From positions 1-60,577 of the forward strand of contig NW_022205007.1 of the NCBI RefSeq assembly GCF_008831285.2: DNA of 60,577 nt, in the 5' to 3' direction. The translations under genes and the position numbers were made by a program. This document shows positions 1-11,926 of this stretch, piece after piece. This DNA is from Nymphaea colorata (taxonomy: Eukaryota > Streptophyta > Magnoliopsida > Nymphaeales > Nymphaeaceae). The notes beneath the pieces were generated by a model that saw nothing but the letters and a program-made list of their open reading frames with translations, had not been told where the DNA came from and searched no databases. Positions within the stretch are counted from its first letter, which is position 1. Each line of letters begins with the position of its first letter.

Positions 1-3000
1 TCAATCCTTTAGATCGTGCCTAGTGTACAATACGAGTCAGATTAAGTGATTCATATGATCAGCATACTTTGTTGAATGTACTTGACTTATTGTTATATCC
101 ATGTTAATGATTTAGTGCCCTATGACAATTAAAATTCACTTGTTAAGCACATTCAATTAAATTACAAGTGAAACACATTAGGTTAACTATATGACACCAA
201 ATGAATCACTTGTTAAGGACATCCGTATTAAGAATCATTATAAATGTAACAACTAGTGAAACACATTAGGTAAACCATAAGACACCAAATGAATCACTCG
301 AATCTCATTCATTTTCATACAAACTTGTGATTTCGATCTACTAAATCATTTAATATAGATGTAACAACAAGTTAAACACATTCAATTAAGCATGCATGAT
401 CATATGAATCATTTAAATCTCACTTGTATTGGTACGAACGCGTGATTTCAATCCTTTAGATCGTTCACTATAGATGTAACAACAAATTCAACTCATCGGA
501 CTAATTACACGCATTCAAAGTAATGCATAGATCCCATTTGTATCCATATGAACTTGCGATTTCAATCATTTAAATCATTCATTATAGATGTAATAACAAG
601 TGAAATACACTAGATTAACTGTAAGGGACCAACTTAATGACCTGACTCTCATTCATTTCCAAACGAACTTCTTATTTCAAGCCACTAAGTCATTCTATAC
701 GTATGTAACAAATGGCTACGCACACTCAATTAAATATATTGATCAAATATATGTAATAACAAGTGAAAATGAATCATTTAATCTCTCAATAAATATATGT
801 GATCAAATATATGTAATAACAAGTGAAACATATTAGGTTACCTACAAGACACCAAATGAATCACTCAAATCTCATTCATTTCCATACAAACCTATGATTT
901 CAATATACTAAATCATTTAATATAGACGTAACAACAAGTTAAGCACATTCAATTAAGTATGCGTGATCAAATGAATCACTTAAATCTCACTCGTATTGAG
1001 ACGAGTGATTTAGTGTGCGTATGGATACAAATGAATGAGATGTAACAACATGTTCAACTTATTGAACAAACTACAAGGGATCAAACTAAACTAATCCATA
1101 GGTCTCCTTTACATCCATATAAACTTGTGAGTTTTTATCGTTTAAATCGTTGATCATAGATGTCATAACGAGTGAAACACATTAGGTTAATTATAAGACA
1201 CCAAATGAATCACTCAAATCTCATTTATTTTCACACAAACTTGTGATTTGAATTCACTTAATCTAGCAATATGGATGTAACAACAAGTTAAGCACATTCA
1301 ATTAAGTATGTGTGATCATTTGAATCACTTAAATCGCACTTGTATTGATACGAACTTGTGATTTCAATCATTTAGATCGTGCACTATAGTTGTAACAATA
1401 AATTCAACTCATCGGACTAACTACACGCGTTTGTATCCACATGAACATGTGATTTCAATCATTTAAATCATTCATTATATATGTATTCCAAACGAACTTC
1501 TGGTATCAAAGCCACTAGGTCATTCTATACGTAAGTAAGAAATGGTCACGCACATTCAATTAAATACAAGTGATCAATTATATGTAATAACAAGTGAAAA
1601 TGAATCACTTAATCTCTCAATTAAATATAAGTGATCAAATATATGTAATAACAAGTGAAACACATTAGGTTACTTACAAGACACCAAATGAATCACTCCA
1701 ATATCATTCATTTTCATACAAACCTATGATTTAATCTACTAAATCATTTAATATAGACGTAACAACAAGTTAAGCACATTCAATTACGTATGTGTGATAA
1801 AATGAATCACTTAAATCCCACTCGTATTGATACGAACTTGTGATTTCAATTCCTTACATCGATCACCATAGATGTAAGAACTAGTTCAACTTATTGAACT
1901 AACTACAAGGGATCAAACTAATGCATAGGTCTCCTTTATATCCATACAAACTTGTAAGTTTTAATCATTTAAATCATTGATCAAAGATGTAATAACAAGT
2001 GAAACACAATAGGTTAACTACAAGACACCAAATGAATCACTCGAATCTCATTCATTTTCGCACAAACTTGTGATTTCAATCTACTAAATCATTTATTATA
2101 GACGTAACAACAAGTTAAACACATTCAATTAAGTATGCATGATTATATGAATCACTTAAATCTCACTTGTATTCGTACGAACATGTGATTTCAATCCTTT
2201 AGAACGTTCCCTATAGATGTAACAACAAATTCAACTCATCGGACTAACTACACGTGTACAAATATAGTGACTTCAACCATTTGTATCCATATAAACTTGT
2301 GATTTCAACCATTTAAATCATTCATTATAGATGTAATAACAAGTGAAATACATTAGATTAACTATAAGGGACCAATATAGTGACTTGACTCTCATTCATT
2401 TCCAAACGGACTTCTTTTTTCAAGCCACTAAGTCATTCTATACGTATGTAACAAATGGTTACGCACATTCAATTAAATATAAGTTATCAAATGTATGTAA
2501 GAACAAGTAAAAATGAATCACATAATCTCTCGATTAAACATAAGTGATCAAATGTATGTAATAACAAGTGAAACACATTAAGTTACCTGTAAGACACCAA
2601 ATGAATCACTCGAATCCCATTCATTTTCATATAAACCTATGATTTGAATTTACTAAATCATTTAATATAAACGTAACAACAAGTTAAGTACATTCAATTA
2701 AATATGCGTGATCAATTGAATCACTTAAATCCCACTCGTATTGATGTGAACTTGTGCATCGATCACTATAGATGTAACAACATGTTCAACTTATCGTACA
2801 AACTAGAAAGGATCAAACTAATGCATAGGTCTCCTTTATATCCATATAAACTTGTGAGTTTTAATTATTTAAATCATTGATCATGGATGTAATAACATGT
2901 GAAACACGTTAGGTTAACTATAAGACACCAAATGAATCACTCGAATCACATTCATTTTCATACAAACTTGTGATTTCAGTTCACTTAATCAAGCAACATG

Positions 3001-3120
3001 GATGTAACAATAAGTTAAGCACATTCAATTAAGTATGTGTGATCATTTGAATCACTTAAATCGCACTTGTATTGATACGAACTTGTAATTTCAATCCTTT
3101 AGATCGTGCACTATAGTCGT
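1..3120. repeat. 3.15-kb HOR unit U0 (first, with truncated inverted segment)
   Basis: The window opens in the B monomer that precedes the inverted segment, at the phase corresponding to about base 3091 of the next unit. From base 143 on it matches U1 almost base for base, including the ABCDE-ABC-ABC'D'E-ABC-ABCDE-ABC-AB order. It differs by a ~64-bp deletion inside the inverted segment near base 115, by a few small deletions in the first 60 bases, and by scattered single-base changes such as one missing T near 1733. Confidence 0.95.
27..142 (-). repeat. Inverted satellite segment, U0 (internally deleted)
   Basis: This is the reverse-oriented piece found in every complete long HOR unit, here shortened from 176 to ~116 bp. 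The tract between GATTTAG and TGCCC, present in U1 at about 3205-3270, is missing. Confidence 0.85.
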
Positions 3121-3296
3121 ACCAATACGAGTCAGATTTAAGTGATTCATATGATCACGCATACTTTATTGAATGTACTTGACTTATTGTTATATCCATG
3201 TTAAATGATTTAGTAGATTGAAATCACAGGCTTGCATGAAAATGAATGAGATTTGAGTGATTCATTTGGTGCCCTATTGTTAACCTAATTCACTTG
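3121..3296 (-). repeat. Inverted satellite segment, U1 (reference copy)
   Basis: Read on the minus strand, this 176-bp piece is an E/C tail (GGTTAACAATAGGGCACCAA), one complete A monomer starting ATGAATCACTCAAATCTCAT, and the first ~27 bp of a B monomer. All flanking monomers run on the plus strand. The inverted A shares the uncommon combination CATGGATATAACAATAAGT with the last A of the unit (6088-6202; GGATGTAACAATAAGT), so it was probably copied from that neighbour by a fold-back event. Together the two A arms, about 100 bp apart, could pair as a hairpin or cruciform. Confidence 0.92.
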
Positions 3297-3442
3297 TTAA
3301 GCACATTCAATTAAATTACAAGTGAAACACATTAGGTTAACTATATGACACCAAATGAATCACTTGTTAAGGACATCCGTATTAAGAATCATTATAAATG
3401 TAACAACTAGTGAAACACATTAGGTAAACCATAAGACACCAA
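3297..3442 (+). repeat. Monomer remnant plus E-like monomer (U1)
   Basis: Direct orientation resumes at TTAAGCACATTCAATTAAA. A partial A/E tail ending ACACCAA is followed at 3355 by an 88-bp E-like monomer with the unique string AAGGACATCCGTATTAAG. This is the most diverged monomer in the unit and a useful marker of each long HOR copy. Confidence 0.85.
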
Positions 3443-4010
3443 ATGAATCACTCGAATCTCATTCATTTTCATACAAACTTGTGATTTCGATCTACTAAAT
3501 CATTTAATATAGATGTAACAACAAGTTAAACACATTCAATTAAGCATGCATGATCATATGAATCATTTAAATCTCACTTGTATTGGTACGAACGCGTGAT
3601 TTCAATCCTTTAGATCGTTCACTATAGATGTAACAACAAATTCAACTCATCGGACTAATTACACGCATTCAAAGTAATGCATAGATCCCATTTGTATCCA
3701 TATGAACTTGCGATTTCAATCATTTAAATCATTCATTATAGATGTAATAACAAGTGAAATACACTAGATTAACTGTAAGGGACCAACTTAATGACCTGAC
3801 TCTCATTCATTTCCAAACGAACTTCTTATTTCAAGCCACTAAGTCATTCTATACGTATGTAACAAATGGCTACGCACACTCAATTAAATATATTGATCAA
3901 ATATATGTAATAACAAGTGAAAATGAATCATTTAATCTCTCAATTAAATATATGTGATCAAATATATGTAATAACAAGTGAAACATATTAGGTTACCTAC
4001 AAGACACCAA
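3443..4010 (+). repeat. ABCDE block 1 of the 3.15-kb unit
   Basis: Five monomers: A 3443-3557 (115 bp), B 3558-3676 (119), C 3677-3790 (114), D 3791-3922 (132) and E 3923-4010 (88). Each begins with an ATG-type head (ATGAATCA, ATGCATAG, ATGACCTG). E lacks the middle of a full monomer and ends in GGTTACCTACAAGACACCAA. Confidence 0.88.
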
Positions 4011-4134
4011 ATGAATCACTCAAATCTCATTCATTTCCATACAAACCTATGATTTCAATATACTAAATCATTTAATATAGACGTAACAACAAGTTAAGCA
4101 CATTCAATTAAGTATGCGTGATCAAATGAATCAC

Positions 4135-4167
4135 TTAAATCTCACTCGTATTGAGACGAGTGATTTA
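4135..4167. repeat. Hairpin-forming dyad at the small inversion junction
   Basis: TAAATCTCACTCGT and ACGAGTGATTTA are complementary over 12 bp with a two-base bulge and a ~6-base loop. The dyad is created where the inverted fragment meets the direct B head. Loop variants differ between subfamilies: TATTGAG here, TATGAG in U2, U4, U5 and U6, TATCGAG from U7 onward. Confidence 0.75.
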
Positions 4168-4196
4168 GTGTGCGTATGGATACAAATGAATGAGAT
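4156..4196 (-). repeat. Short inverted satellite fragment inside a B monomer
   Basis: On the minus strand this reads CTCATTCATTTGTATCCATA followed by CGCACACTAAATCACTCGT, which matches plus-strand monomer heads imperfectly. It is a second, smaller orientation switch, present in every long unit and in every 832-bp copy. Confidence 0.75.
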
Positions 4197-4359
4197 GTAA
4201 CAACATGTTCAACTTATTGAACAAACTACAAGGGATCAAACTAAACTAATCCATAGGTCTCCTTTACATCCATATAAACTTGTGAGTTTTTATCGTTTAA
4301 ATCGTTGATCATAGATGTCATAACGAGTGAAACACATTAGGTTAATTATAAGACACCAA

Positions 4360-4842
4360 ATGAATCACTCAAATCTCATTTATTTTCACACAAACTTGTG
4401 ATTTGAATTCACTTAATCTAGCAATATGGATGTAACAACAAGTTAAGCACATTCAATTAAGTATGTGTGATCATTTGAATCACTTAAATCGCACTTGTAT
4501 TGATACGAACTTGTGATTTCAATCATTTAGATCGTGCACTATAGTTGTAACAATAAATTCAACTCATCGGACTAACTACACGCGTTTGTATCCACATGAA
4601 CATGTGATTTCAATCATTTAAATCATTCATTATATATGTATTCCAAACGAACTTCTGGTATCAAAGCCACTAGGTCATTCTATACGTAAGTAAGAAATGG
4701 TCACGCACATTCAATTAAATACAAGTGATCAATTATATGTAATAACAAGTGAAAATGAATCACTTAATCTCTCAATTAAATATAAGTGATCAAATATATG
4801 TAATAACAAGTGAAACACATTAGGTTACTTACAAGACACCAA
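4360..4842 (+). repeat. ABC'D'E block 3
   Basis: A 4360-4474 (115 bp), B 4475-4584 (110), a fused C'/D' 4585-4754 (170) and E 4755-4842 (88). C' and D' have lost their normal junction: the C part stops at TATATATGTA and continues directly into TTCCAAACGAACTTC of D. Total 483 bp, against 568 bp for block 1. Confidence 0.85.
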
Positions 4843-5187
4843 ATGAATCACTCCAATATCATTCATTTTCATACAAACCTATGATTTTAATCTACTAAAT
4901 CATTTAATATAGACGTAACAACAAGTTAAGCACATTCAATTACGTATGTGTGATAAAATGAATCACTTAAATCCCACTCGTATTGATACGAACTTGTGAT
5001 TTCAATTCCTTACATCGATCACCATAGATGTAAGAACTAGTTCAACTTATTGAACTAACTACAAGGGATCAAACTAATGCATAGGTCTCCTTTATATCCA
5101 TACAAACTTGTAAGTTTTAATCATTTAAATCATTGATCAAAGATGTAATAACAAGTGAAACACAATAGGTTAACTACAAGACACCAA
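4843..5187 (+). repeat. ABC block 4 (the block missing from 2.8-kb units)
   Basis: A 4843-4957, B 4958-5076 and C 5077-5187, total 345 bp. B carries TTCCTTACATCGATCACC. The 2.8-kb subfamily at 24.6-34.9 kb lacks a segment of exactly this length, from inside this B to the same point in the next B. Confidence 0.88.
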
Positions 5188-5756
5188 ATGAATCACTCGA
5201 ATCTCATTCATTTTCGCACAAACTTGTGATTTCAATCTACTAAATCATTTATTATAGACGTAACAACAAGTTAAACACATTCAATTAAGTATGCATGATT
5301 ATATGAATCACTTAAATCTCACTTGTATTCGTACGAACATGTGATTTCAATCCTTTAGAACGTTCCCTATAGATGTAACAACAAATTCAACTCATCGGAC
5401 TAACTACACGTGTACAAATATAGTGACTTCAACCATTTGTATCCATATAAACTTGTGATTTCAACCATTTAAATCATTCATTATAGATGTAATAACAAGT
5501 GAAATACATTAGATTAACTATAAGGGACCAATATAGTGACTTGACTCTCATTCATTTCCAAACGGACTTCTTTTTTCAAGCCACTAAGTCATTCTATACG
5601 TATGTAACAAATGGTTACGCACATTCAATTAAATATAAGTTATCAAATGTATGTAAGAACAAGTAAAAATGAATCACATAATCTCTCGATTAAACATAAG
5701 TGATCAAATGTATGTAATAACAAGTGAAACACATTAAGTTACCTGTAAGACACCAA
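5188..5756 (+). repeat. ABCDE block 5
   Basis: A 5188-5302, B 5303-5434 (132 bp, with an extra AAATATAGTGACTTCAACC-type tail), C 5435-5535, D 5536-5668 and E 5669-5756. It corresponds to block 1 in order and length (569 against 568 bp) but differs at many bases. Confidence 0.86.
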
Positions 5757-6087
5757 ATGAATCACTCGAATCCCATTCATTTTCATATAAACCTATGATT
5801 TGAATTTACTAAATCATTTAATATAAACGTAACAACAAGTTAAGTACATTCAATTAAATATGCGTGATCAATTGAATCACTTAAATCCCACTCGTATTGA
5901 TGTGAACTTGTGCATCGATCACTATAGATGTAACAACATGTTCAACTTATCGTACAAACTAGAAAGGATCAAACTAATGCATAGGTCTCCTTTATATCCA
6001 TATAAACTTGTGAGTTTTAATTATTTAAATCATTGATCATGGATGTAATAACATGTGAAACACGTTAGGTTAACTATAAGACACCAA
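5757..6087 (+). repeat. ABC block 6
   Basis: A 5757-5871 (115 bp), a shortened B 5872-5976 (105 bp, junction GTGCATCGATCAC) and C 5977-6087 (111 bp). Confidence 0.86.
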
Positions 6088-6276
6088 ATGAATCACTCGA
6101 ATCACATTCATTTTCATACAAACTTGTGATTTCAGTTCACTTAATCAAGCAACATGGATGTAACAATAAGTTAAGCACATTCAATTAAGTATGTGTGATC
6201 ATTTGAATCACTTAAATCGCACTTGTATTGATACGAACTTGTAATTTCAATCCTTTAGATCGTGCACTATAGTCGT
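6088..6276 (+). repeat. Terminal A plus truncated B
   Basis: A 6088-6202 is followed by the first 74 bp of a B (6203-6276), cut off by the inverted segment that starts the next unit. This A is the closest direct-strand relative of the inverted A. Confidence 0.85.
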
Positions 6277-6452
6277 ACCAATACGAGTCAGATTTAAGTG
6301 ATTCATATGATCACGCATACTTTATTGAATGTACTTGACTTATTGTTATATCCATGTTAAATGATTTAGTAGATTGAAATCACAGGCTTGCATGAAAATG
6401 AATGAGATTTGAGTGATTCATTTGGTGCCCTATTGTTAACCTAATTCACTTG
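6277..6452 (-). repeat. Inverted satellite segment, U2
   Basis: Full 176-bp copy, indistinguishable from U1 by eye. Confidence 0.92.
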
Positions 6453-8594
6453 TTAAGCACATTCAATTAAATTACAAGTGAAACACATTAGGTTAACTAT
6501 ATGACACCAAATGAATCACTTGTTAAGGACATCCGTATTAAGAATCATTATAAATGTAACAACTAGTGAAACACATTAGGTAAACCATAAGACACCAAAT
6601 GAATCACTCGAATCTCATTCATTTTCATACAAACTTGTGATTTCGATCTACTAAATCATTTAATATAGATGTAACAACAAGTTAAACACATTCAATTAAG
6701 CATGCATGATCATATGAATCATTTAAATCTCACTTGTATTGGTACGAACGCGTGATTTCAATCCTTTAGATCGTTCACTATAGATGTAACAACAAATTCA
6801 ACTCATCGGACTAATTACACGCATTCAAAGTAATGCATAGATCCCATTTGTATCCATATGAACTTGCGATTTCAATCATTTAAATCATTCATTATAGATG
6901 TAATAACAAGTGAAATACACTAGATTAACTGTAAGGGACCAACTTAATGACCTGACTCTCATTCATTTCCAAACGAACTTCTTATTTCAAGCCACTAAGT
7001 CATTCTATACGTATGTAACAAATGGCTACGCACACTCAATTAAATATATTGATCAAATATATGTAATAACAAGTGAAAATGAATCATTTAATCTCTCAAT
7101 TAAATATATGTGATCAAATATATGTAATAACAAGTGAAACATATTAGGTTACCTACAAGACACCAAATGAATCACTCAAATCTCATTCATTTCCATACAA
7201 ACCTATGATTTCAATATACTAAATCATTTAATATAGACGTAACAACAAGTTAAGCACATTCAATTAAGTATGCGTGATCAAATGAATCACTTAAATCTCA
7301 CTCGTATGAGACGAGTGATTTAGTGTGCGTATGGATACAAATGAATGAGATGTAACAACATGTTCAACTTATTGAACAAACTACAAGGGATCAAACTAAA
7401 TAATCATAGGTCTCCTTTACATCCATATAAACTTGTGAGTTTTTATCGTTTAAATCGTTGATCATAGATGTCATAACAGTGAAACACATTAGGTTAATTA
7501 TAAGACACCAAATGAATCACTCAAATCTCATTTATTTTCACACAAACTTGTGATTTGAATTCACTTAATCTAGCAATATGGATGTAACAACAAGTTAAGC
7601 ACATTCAATTAAGTATGTGTGATCATTTGAATCACTTAAATCGCACTTGTATTGATACGAACTTGTGATTTCAATCCTTTAGAACGTTCCTATAGATGTA
7701 ACAACAAATTCAACTCATCGGACTAACTACACGTGTACAAATATAGTGACTTCAACCATTTGTATCCATATAAACTTGTGATTTCAACCATTTAAATCAT
7801 TCATTATAGATGTAATAACAAGTAAATACATTAGATTAACTATAAGGACCAATATAGTGACTTGACTCTCATTCATTTCCAAACGACTTCTTTTTCAAGC
7901 CACTAAGTCATTCTATACGTATGTAACAAATGGTTACGCACATTCAATTAAATATAAGTTATCAAATGTATGTAAGAACAAGTAAAAATGAATCACATAA
8001 TCTCTCGATTAAACATAAGTGATCAAATGTATGTAATAACAAGTGAAACACATTAAGTTACCTGTAAGACACCAAATGAATCACTCGAATCCATTCATTT
8101 TCATATAAACCTATGATTTGAATTTACTAAATCATTTAATATAAACGTAACAACAAGTTAAGTACATTCAATTAAATATGCGTGATCAATTGAATCACTT
8201 AAATCCCACTCGTATTGATGTGAACTTGTGCATCGATCACTATAGATGTAACAACATGTTCAACTTATCGTACAAACTAGAAAGGATCAAACTAATGCAT
8301 AGGTCTCCTTTATATCCATATAAACTTGTGAGTTTTAATTATTTAAATCATTGATCATGGATGTAATAACATGTGAAACACGTTAGGTTAACTATAAGAC
8401 ACCAAATGAATCACTCGAATCACATTCATTTTCATACAAACTTGTGATTTCAGTTCACTTAATCAAGCAACATGGATGTAACAATAAGTTAAGCACATTC
8501 AATTAAGTATGTGTGATCATTTGAATCACTTAAATCGCACTTGTATTGATACGAACTTGTAATTTCAATCCTTTAGATCGTGCACTATAGTCGT
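6277..8594. repeat. Deleted HOR unit U2 (2,318 bp)
   Basis: Same start and end as U1 but about 838 bp shorter. Near 7670 the B of block 3 switches, at GATTTCAATC, into the B of block 5 (CTTTAGAACGTTCC). That skips about 828 bp, the spacing of those two B monomers in U1 (4475 and 5303). The other ~10 bp are isolated one-base deletions between 7305 and 8090, for example CATAACAGTGAAAC for CATAACGAGTGAAAC. Confidence 0.93.
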
Positions 8595-8770
8595 ACCAAT
8601 ACGAGTCAGATTTAAGTGATTCATATGATCACGCATACTTTATTGAATGTACTTGACTTATTGTTATATCCATGTTAAATGATTTAGTAGATTGAAATCA
8701 CAGGCTTGCATGAAAATGAATGAGATTTGAGTGATTCATTTGGTGCCCTATTGTTAACCTAATTCACTTG
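8595..8770 (-). repeat. Inverted satellite segment, U3
   Basis: Full 176-bp copy of the reverse-oriented A with its flanks. Confidence 0.92.
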
Positions 8771-11750
8771 TTAAGCACATTCAATTAAATTACAAGTGAA
8801 ACACATTAGGTTAACTATATGACACCAAATGAATCACTTGTTAAGGACATCCGTATTAAGAATCATTATAAATGTAACAACTAGTGAAACACATTAGGTA
8901 AACCATAAGACACCAAATGAATCACTCGAATCTCATTCATTTTCATACAAACTTGTGATTTCGATCTACTAAATCATTTAATATAGATGTAACAACAAGT
9001 TAAACACATTCAATTAAGCATGCATGATCATATGAATCATTTAAATCTCACTTGTATTGGTACGAACGCGTGATTTCAATCCTTTAGATCGTTCACTATA
9101 GATGTAACAACAAATTCAACTCATCGGACTAATTACACGCATTCAAAGTAATGCATAGATCCCATTTGTATCCATATGAACTTGCGATTTCAATCATTTA
9201 AATCATTCATTATAGATGTAATAACAAGTGAAATACACTAGATTAACTGTAAGGGACCAACTTAATGACCTGACTCTCATTCATTTCCAAACGAACTTCT
9301 TATTTCAAGCCACTAAGTCATTCTATACGTATGTAACAAATGGCTACGCACACTCAATTAAATATATTGATCAAATATATGTAATAACAAGTGAAAATGA
9401 ATCATTTAATCTCTCAATTAAATATATGTGATCAAATATATGTAATAACAAGTGAAACATATTAGGTTACCTACAAGACACCAAATGAATCACTCAAATC
9501 TCATTCATTTCCATACAAACCTATGATTTCAATATACTAAATCATTTAATATAGACGTAACAACAAGTTAAGCACATTCAATTAAGTATGCGTGATCAAA
9601 TGAATCACTTAAATCTCACTCGTATTGAGACGAGTGATTTAGTGTGCGTATGGATACAAATGAATGAGATGTAACAACATGTTCAACTTATTGAACAAAC
9701 TACAAGGGATCAAACTAAACTAATCCATAGGTCTCCTTTACATCCATATAAACTTGTGAGTTTTTATCGTTTAAATCGTTGATCATAGATGTCATAACGA
9801 GTGAAACACATTAGGTTAATTATAAGACACCAAATGAATCACTCAAATCTCATTTATTTTCACACAAACTTGTGATTTGAATTCACTTAATCTAGCAATA
9901 TGGATGTAACAACAAGTTAAGCACATTCAATTAAGTATGTGTGATCATTTGAATCACTTAAATCGCACTTGTATTGATACGAACTTGTGATTTCAATCAT
10001 TTAGATCGTGCACTATAGTTGTAACAATAAATTCAACTCATCGGACTAACTACACGCGTTTGTATCCACATGAACATGTGATTTCAATCATTTAAATCAT
10101 TCATTATATATGTATTCCAAACGAACTTCTGGTATCAAAGCCACTAGGTCATTCTATACGTAAGTAAGAAATGGTCACGCACATTCAATTAAATACAAGT
10201 GATCAATTATATGTAATAACAAGTGAAAATGAATCACTTAATCTCTCAATTAAATATAAGTGATCAAATATATGTAATAACAAGTGAAACACATTAGGTT
10301 ACTTACAAGACACCAAATGAATCACTCCAATATCATTCATTTTCATACAAACCTATGATTTTAATCTACTAAATCATTTAATATAGACGTAACAACAAGT
10401 TAAGCACATTCAATTACGTATGTGTGATAAAATGAATCACTTAAATCCCACTCGTATTGATACGAACTTGTGATTTCAATTCCTTACATCGATCACCATA
10501 GATGTAAGAACTAGTTCAACTTATTGAACTAACTACAAGGGATCAAACTAATGCATAGGTCTCCTTTATATCCATACAAACTTGTAAGTTTTAATCATTT
10601 AAATCATTGATCAAAGATGTAATAACAAGTGAAACACAATAGGTTAACTACAAGACACCAAATGAATCACTCGAATCTCATTCATTTTCGCACAAACTTG
10701 TGATTTCAATCTACTAAATCATTTATTATAGACGTAACAACAAGTTAAACACATTCAATTAAGTATGCATGATTATATGAATCACTTAAATCTCACTTGT
10801 ATTCGTACGAACATGTGATTTCAATCCTTTAGAACGTTCCCTATAGATGTAACAACAAATTCAACTCATCGGACTAACTACACGTGTACAAATATAGTGA
10901 CTTCAACCATTTGTATCCATATAAACTTGTGATTTCAACCATTTAAATCATTCATTATAGATGTAATAACAAGTGAAATACATTAGATTAACTATAAGGG
11001 ACCAATATAGTGACTTGACTCTCATTCATTTCCAAACGGACTTCTTTTTTCAAGCCACTAAGTCATTCTATACGTATGTAACAAATGGTTACGCACATTC
11101 AATTAAATATAAGTTATCAAATGTATGTAAGAACAAGTAAAAATGAATCACATAATCTCTCGATTAAACATAAGTGATCAAATGTATGTAATAACAAGTG
11201 AAACACATTAAGTTACCTGTAAGACACCAAATGAATCACTCGAATCCCATTCATTTTCATATAAACCTATGATTTGAATTTACTAAATCATTTAATATAA
11301 ACGTAACAACAAGTTAAGTACATTCAATTAAATATGCGTGATCAATTGAATCACTTAAATCCCACTCGTATTGATGTGAACTTGTGCATCGATCACTATA
11401 GATGTAACAACATGTTCAACTTATCGTACAAACTAGAAAGGATCAAACTAATGCATAGGTCTCCTTTATATCCATATAAACTTGTGAGTTTTAATTATTT
11501 AAATCATTGATCATGGATGTAATAACATGTGAAACACGTTAGGTTAACTATAAGACACCAAATGAATCACTCGAATCACATTCATTTTCATACAAACTTG
11601 TGATTTCAGTTCACTTAATCAAGCAACATGGATGTAACAATAAGTTAAGCACATTCAATTAAGTATGTGTGATCATTTGAATCACTTAAATCGCACTTGT
11701 ATTGATACGAACTTGTAATTTCAATCCTTTAGATCGTGCACTATAGTCGT
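8595..11750. repeat. 3.15-kb HOR unit U3 (3,156 bp)
   Basis: Complete unit, essentially identical to U1 along its length, including the TATTGAGACGAG hairpin loop variant at about 9621. Confidence 0.96.
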
Positions 11751-11926
11751 ACCAATACGAGTCAGATTTAAGTGATTCATATGATCACGCATACTTTATT
11801 GAATGTACTTGACTTATTGTTATATCCATGTTAAATGATTTAGTAGATTGAAATCACAGGCTTGCATGAAAATGAATGAGATTTGAGTGATTCATTTGGT
11901 GCCCTATTGTTAACCTAATTCACTTG
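11751..11926 (-). repeat. Inverted satellite segment, U4
   Basis: Full 176-bp copy. Confidence 0.92.

Larger units (their letters stand above)
4011..4359 (+). repeat. ABC block 2, with a small inverted piece in B
   Basis: A 4011-4125 (115 bp), B 4126-4248 (123) and C 4249-4359 (111). B contains an inverted fragment at about 4156-4196. The A of this block is one end of the ~832-bp segment that was amplified separately at 35-49 kb. Confidence 0.88.
3121..6276. repeat. 3.15-kb HOR unit U1 (reference unit, 3,156 bp)
   Basis: A complete unit used as the reference. In order: inverted segment, remnant plus E-like monomer, ABCDE, ABC, ABC'D'E, ABC, ABCDE, ABC, and a truncated AB that runs into the next inverted segment. 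That is about 27 monomer equivalents. The following unit boundary, from AGTCGT into ACCAATACGAG at 6277, is the same as at 3121. Sub-blocks are listed separately. Confidence 0.97.

Noticed and set aside
170-190. Telomere-like TTAGGTTA motif in CACATTAGGTTAAC
   Set aside because: It occurs singly at the end of C and E monomers and never as a tandem run of TTAGGG or TTTAGGG type.
2160-2200. Possible CENP-B box around TTCGTACGAACATG
   Set aside because: The CGGG core required in the box is not present here, and I saw no match elsewhere by eye.
3121-3296. Inverted segment as a transposon terminal repeat or an insertion
   Set aside because: It is ordinary satellite sequence in reverse, with no target-site duplication, no coding part and no foreign sequence between arms.
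3600-3640. TATAG/TATATG strings as promoters
   Set aside because: Such AT-rich strings occur in nearly every monomer with no associated transcript feature.
3754-3957. A ~67-codon open frame repeated once per long unit (also at 600, 6910, 9228, 12384, 15539, 26532, 29340, 32145, 54401)
   Set aside because: It opens with GTG, spans parts of C, D and E satellite monomers, and is broken by frameshifts in other units (18,693, 21,450, 24,575, 57,461). Its recurrence follows from the HOR period, and no domain or signal is recognisable. I treat it as chance reading frame in satellite DNA.
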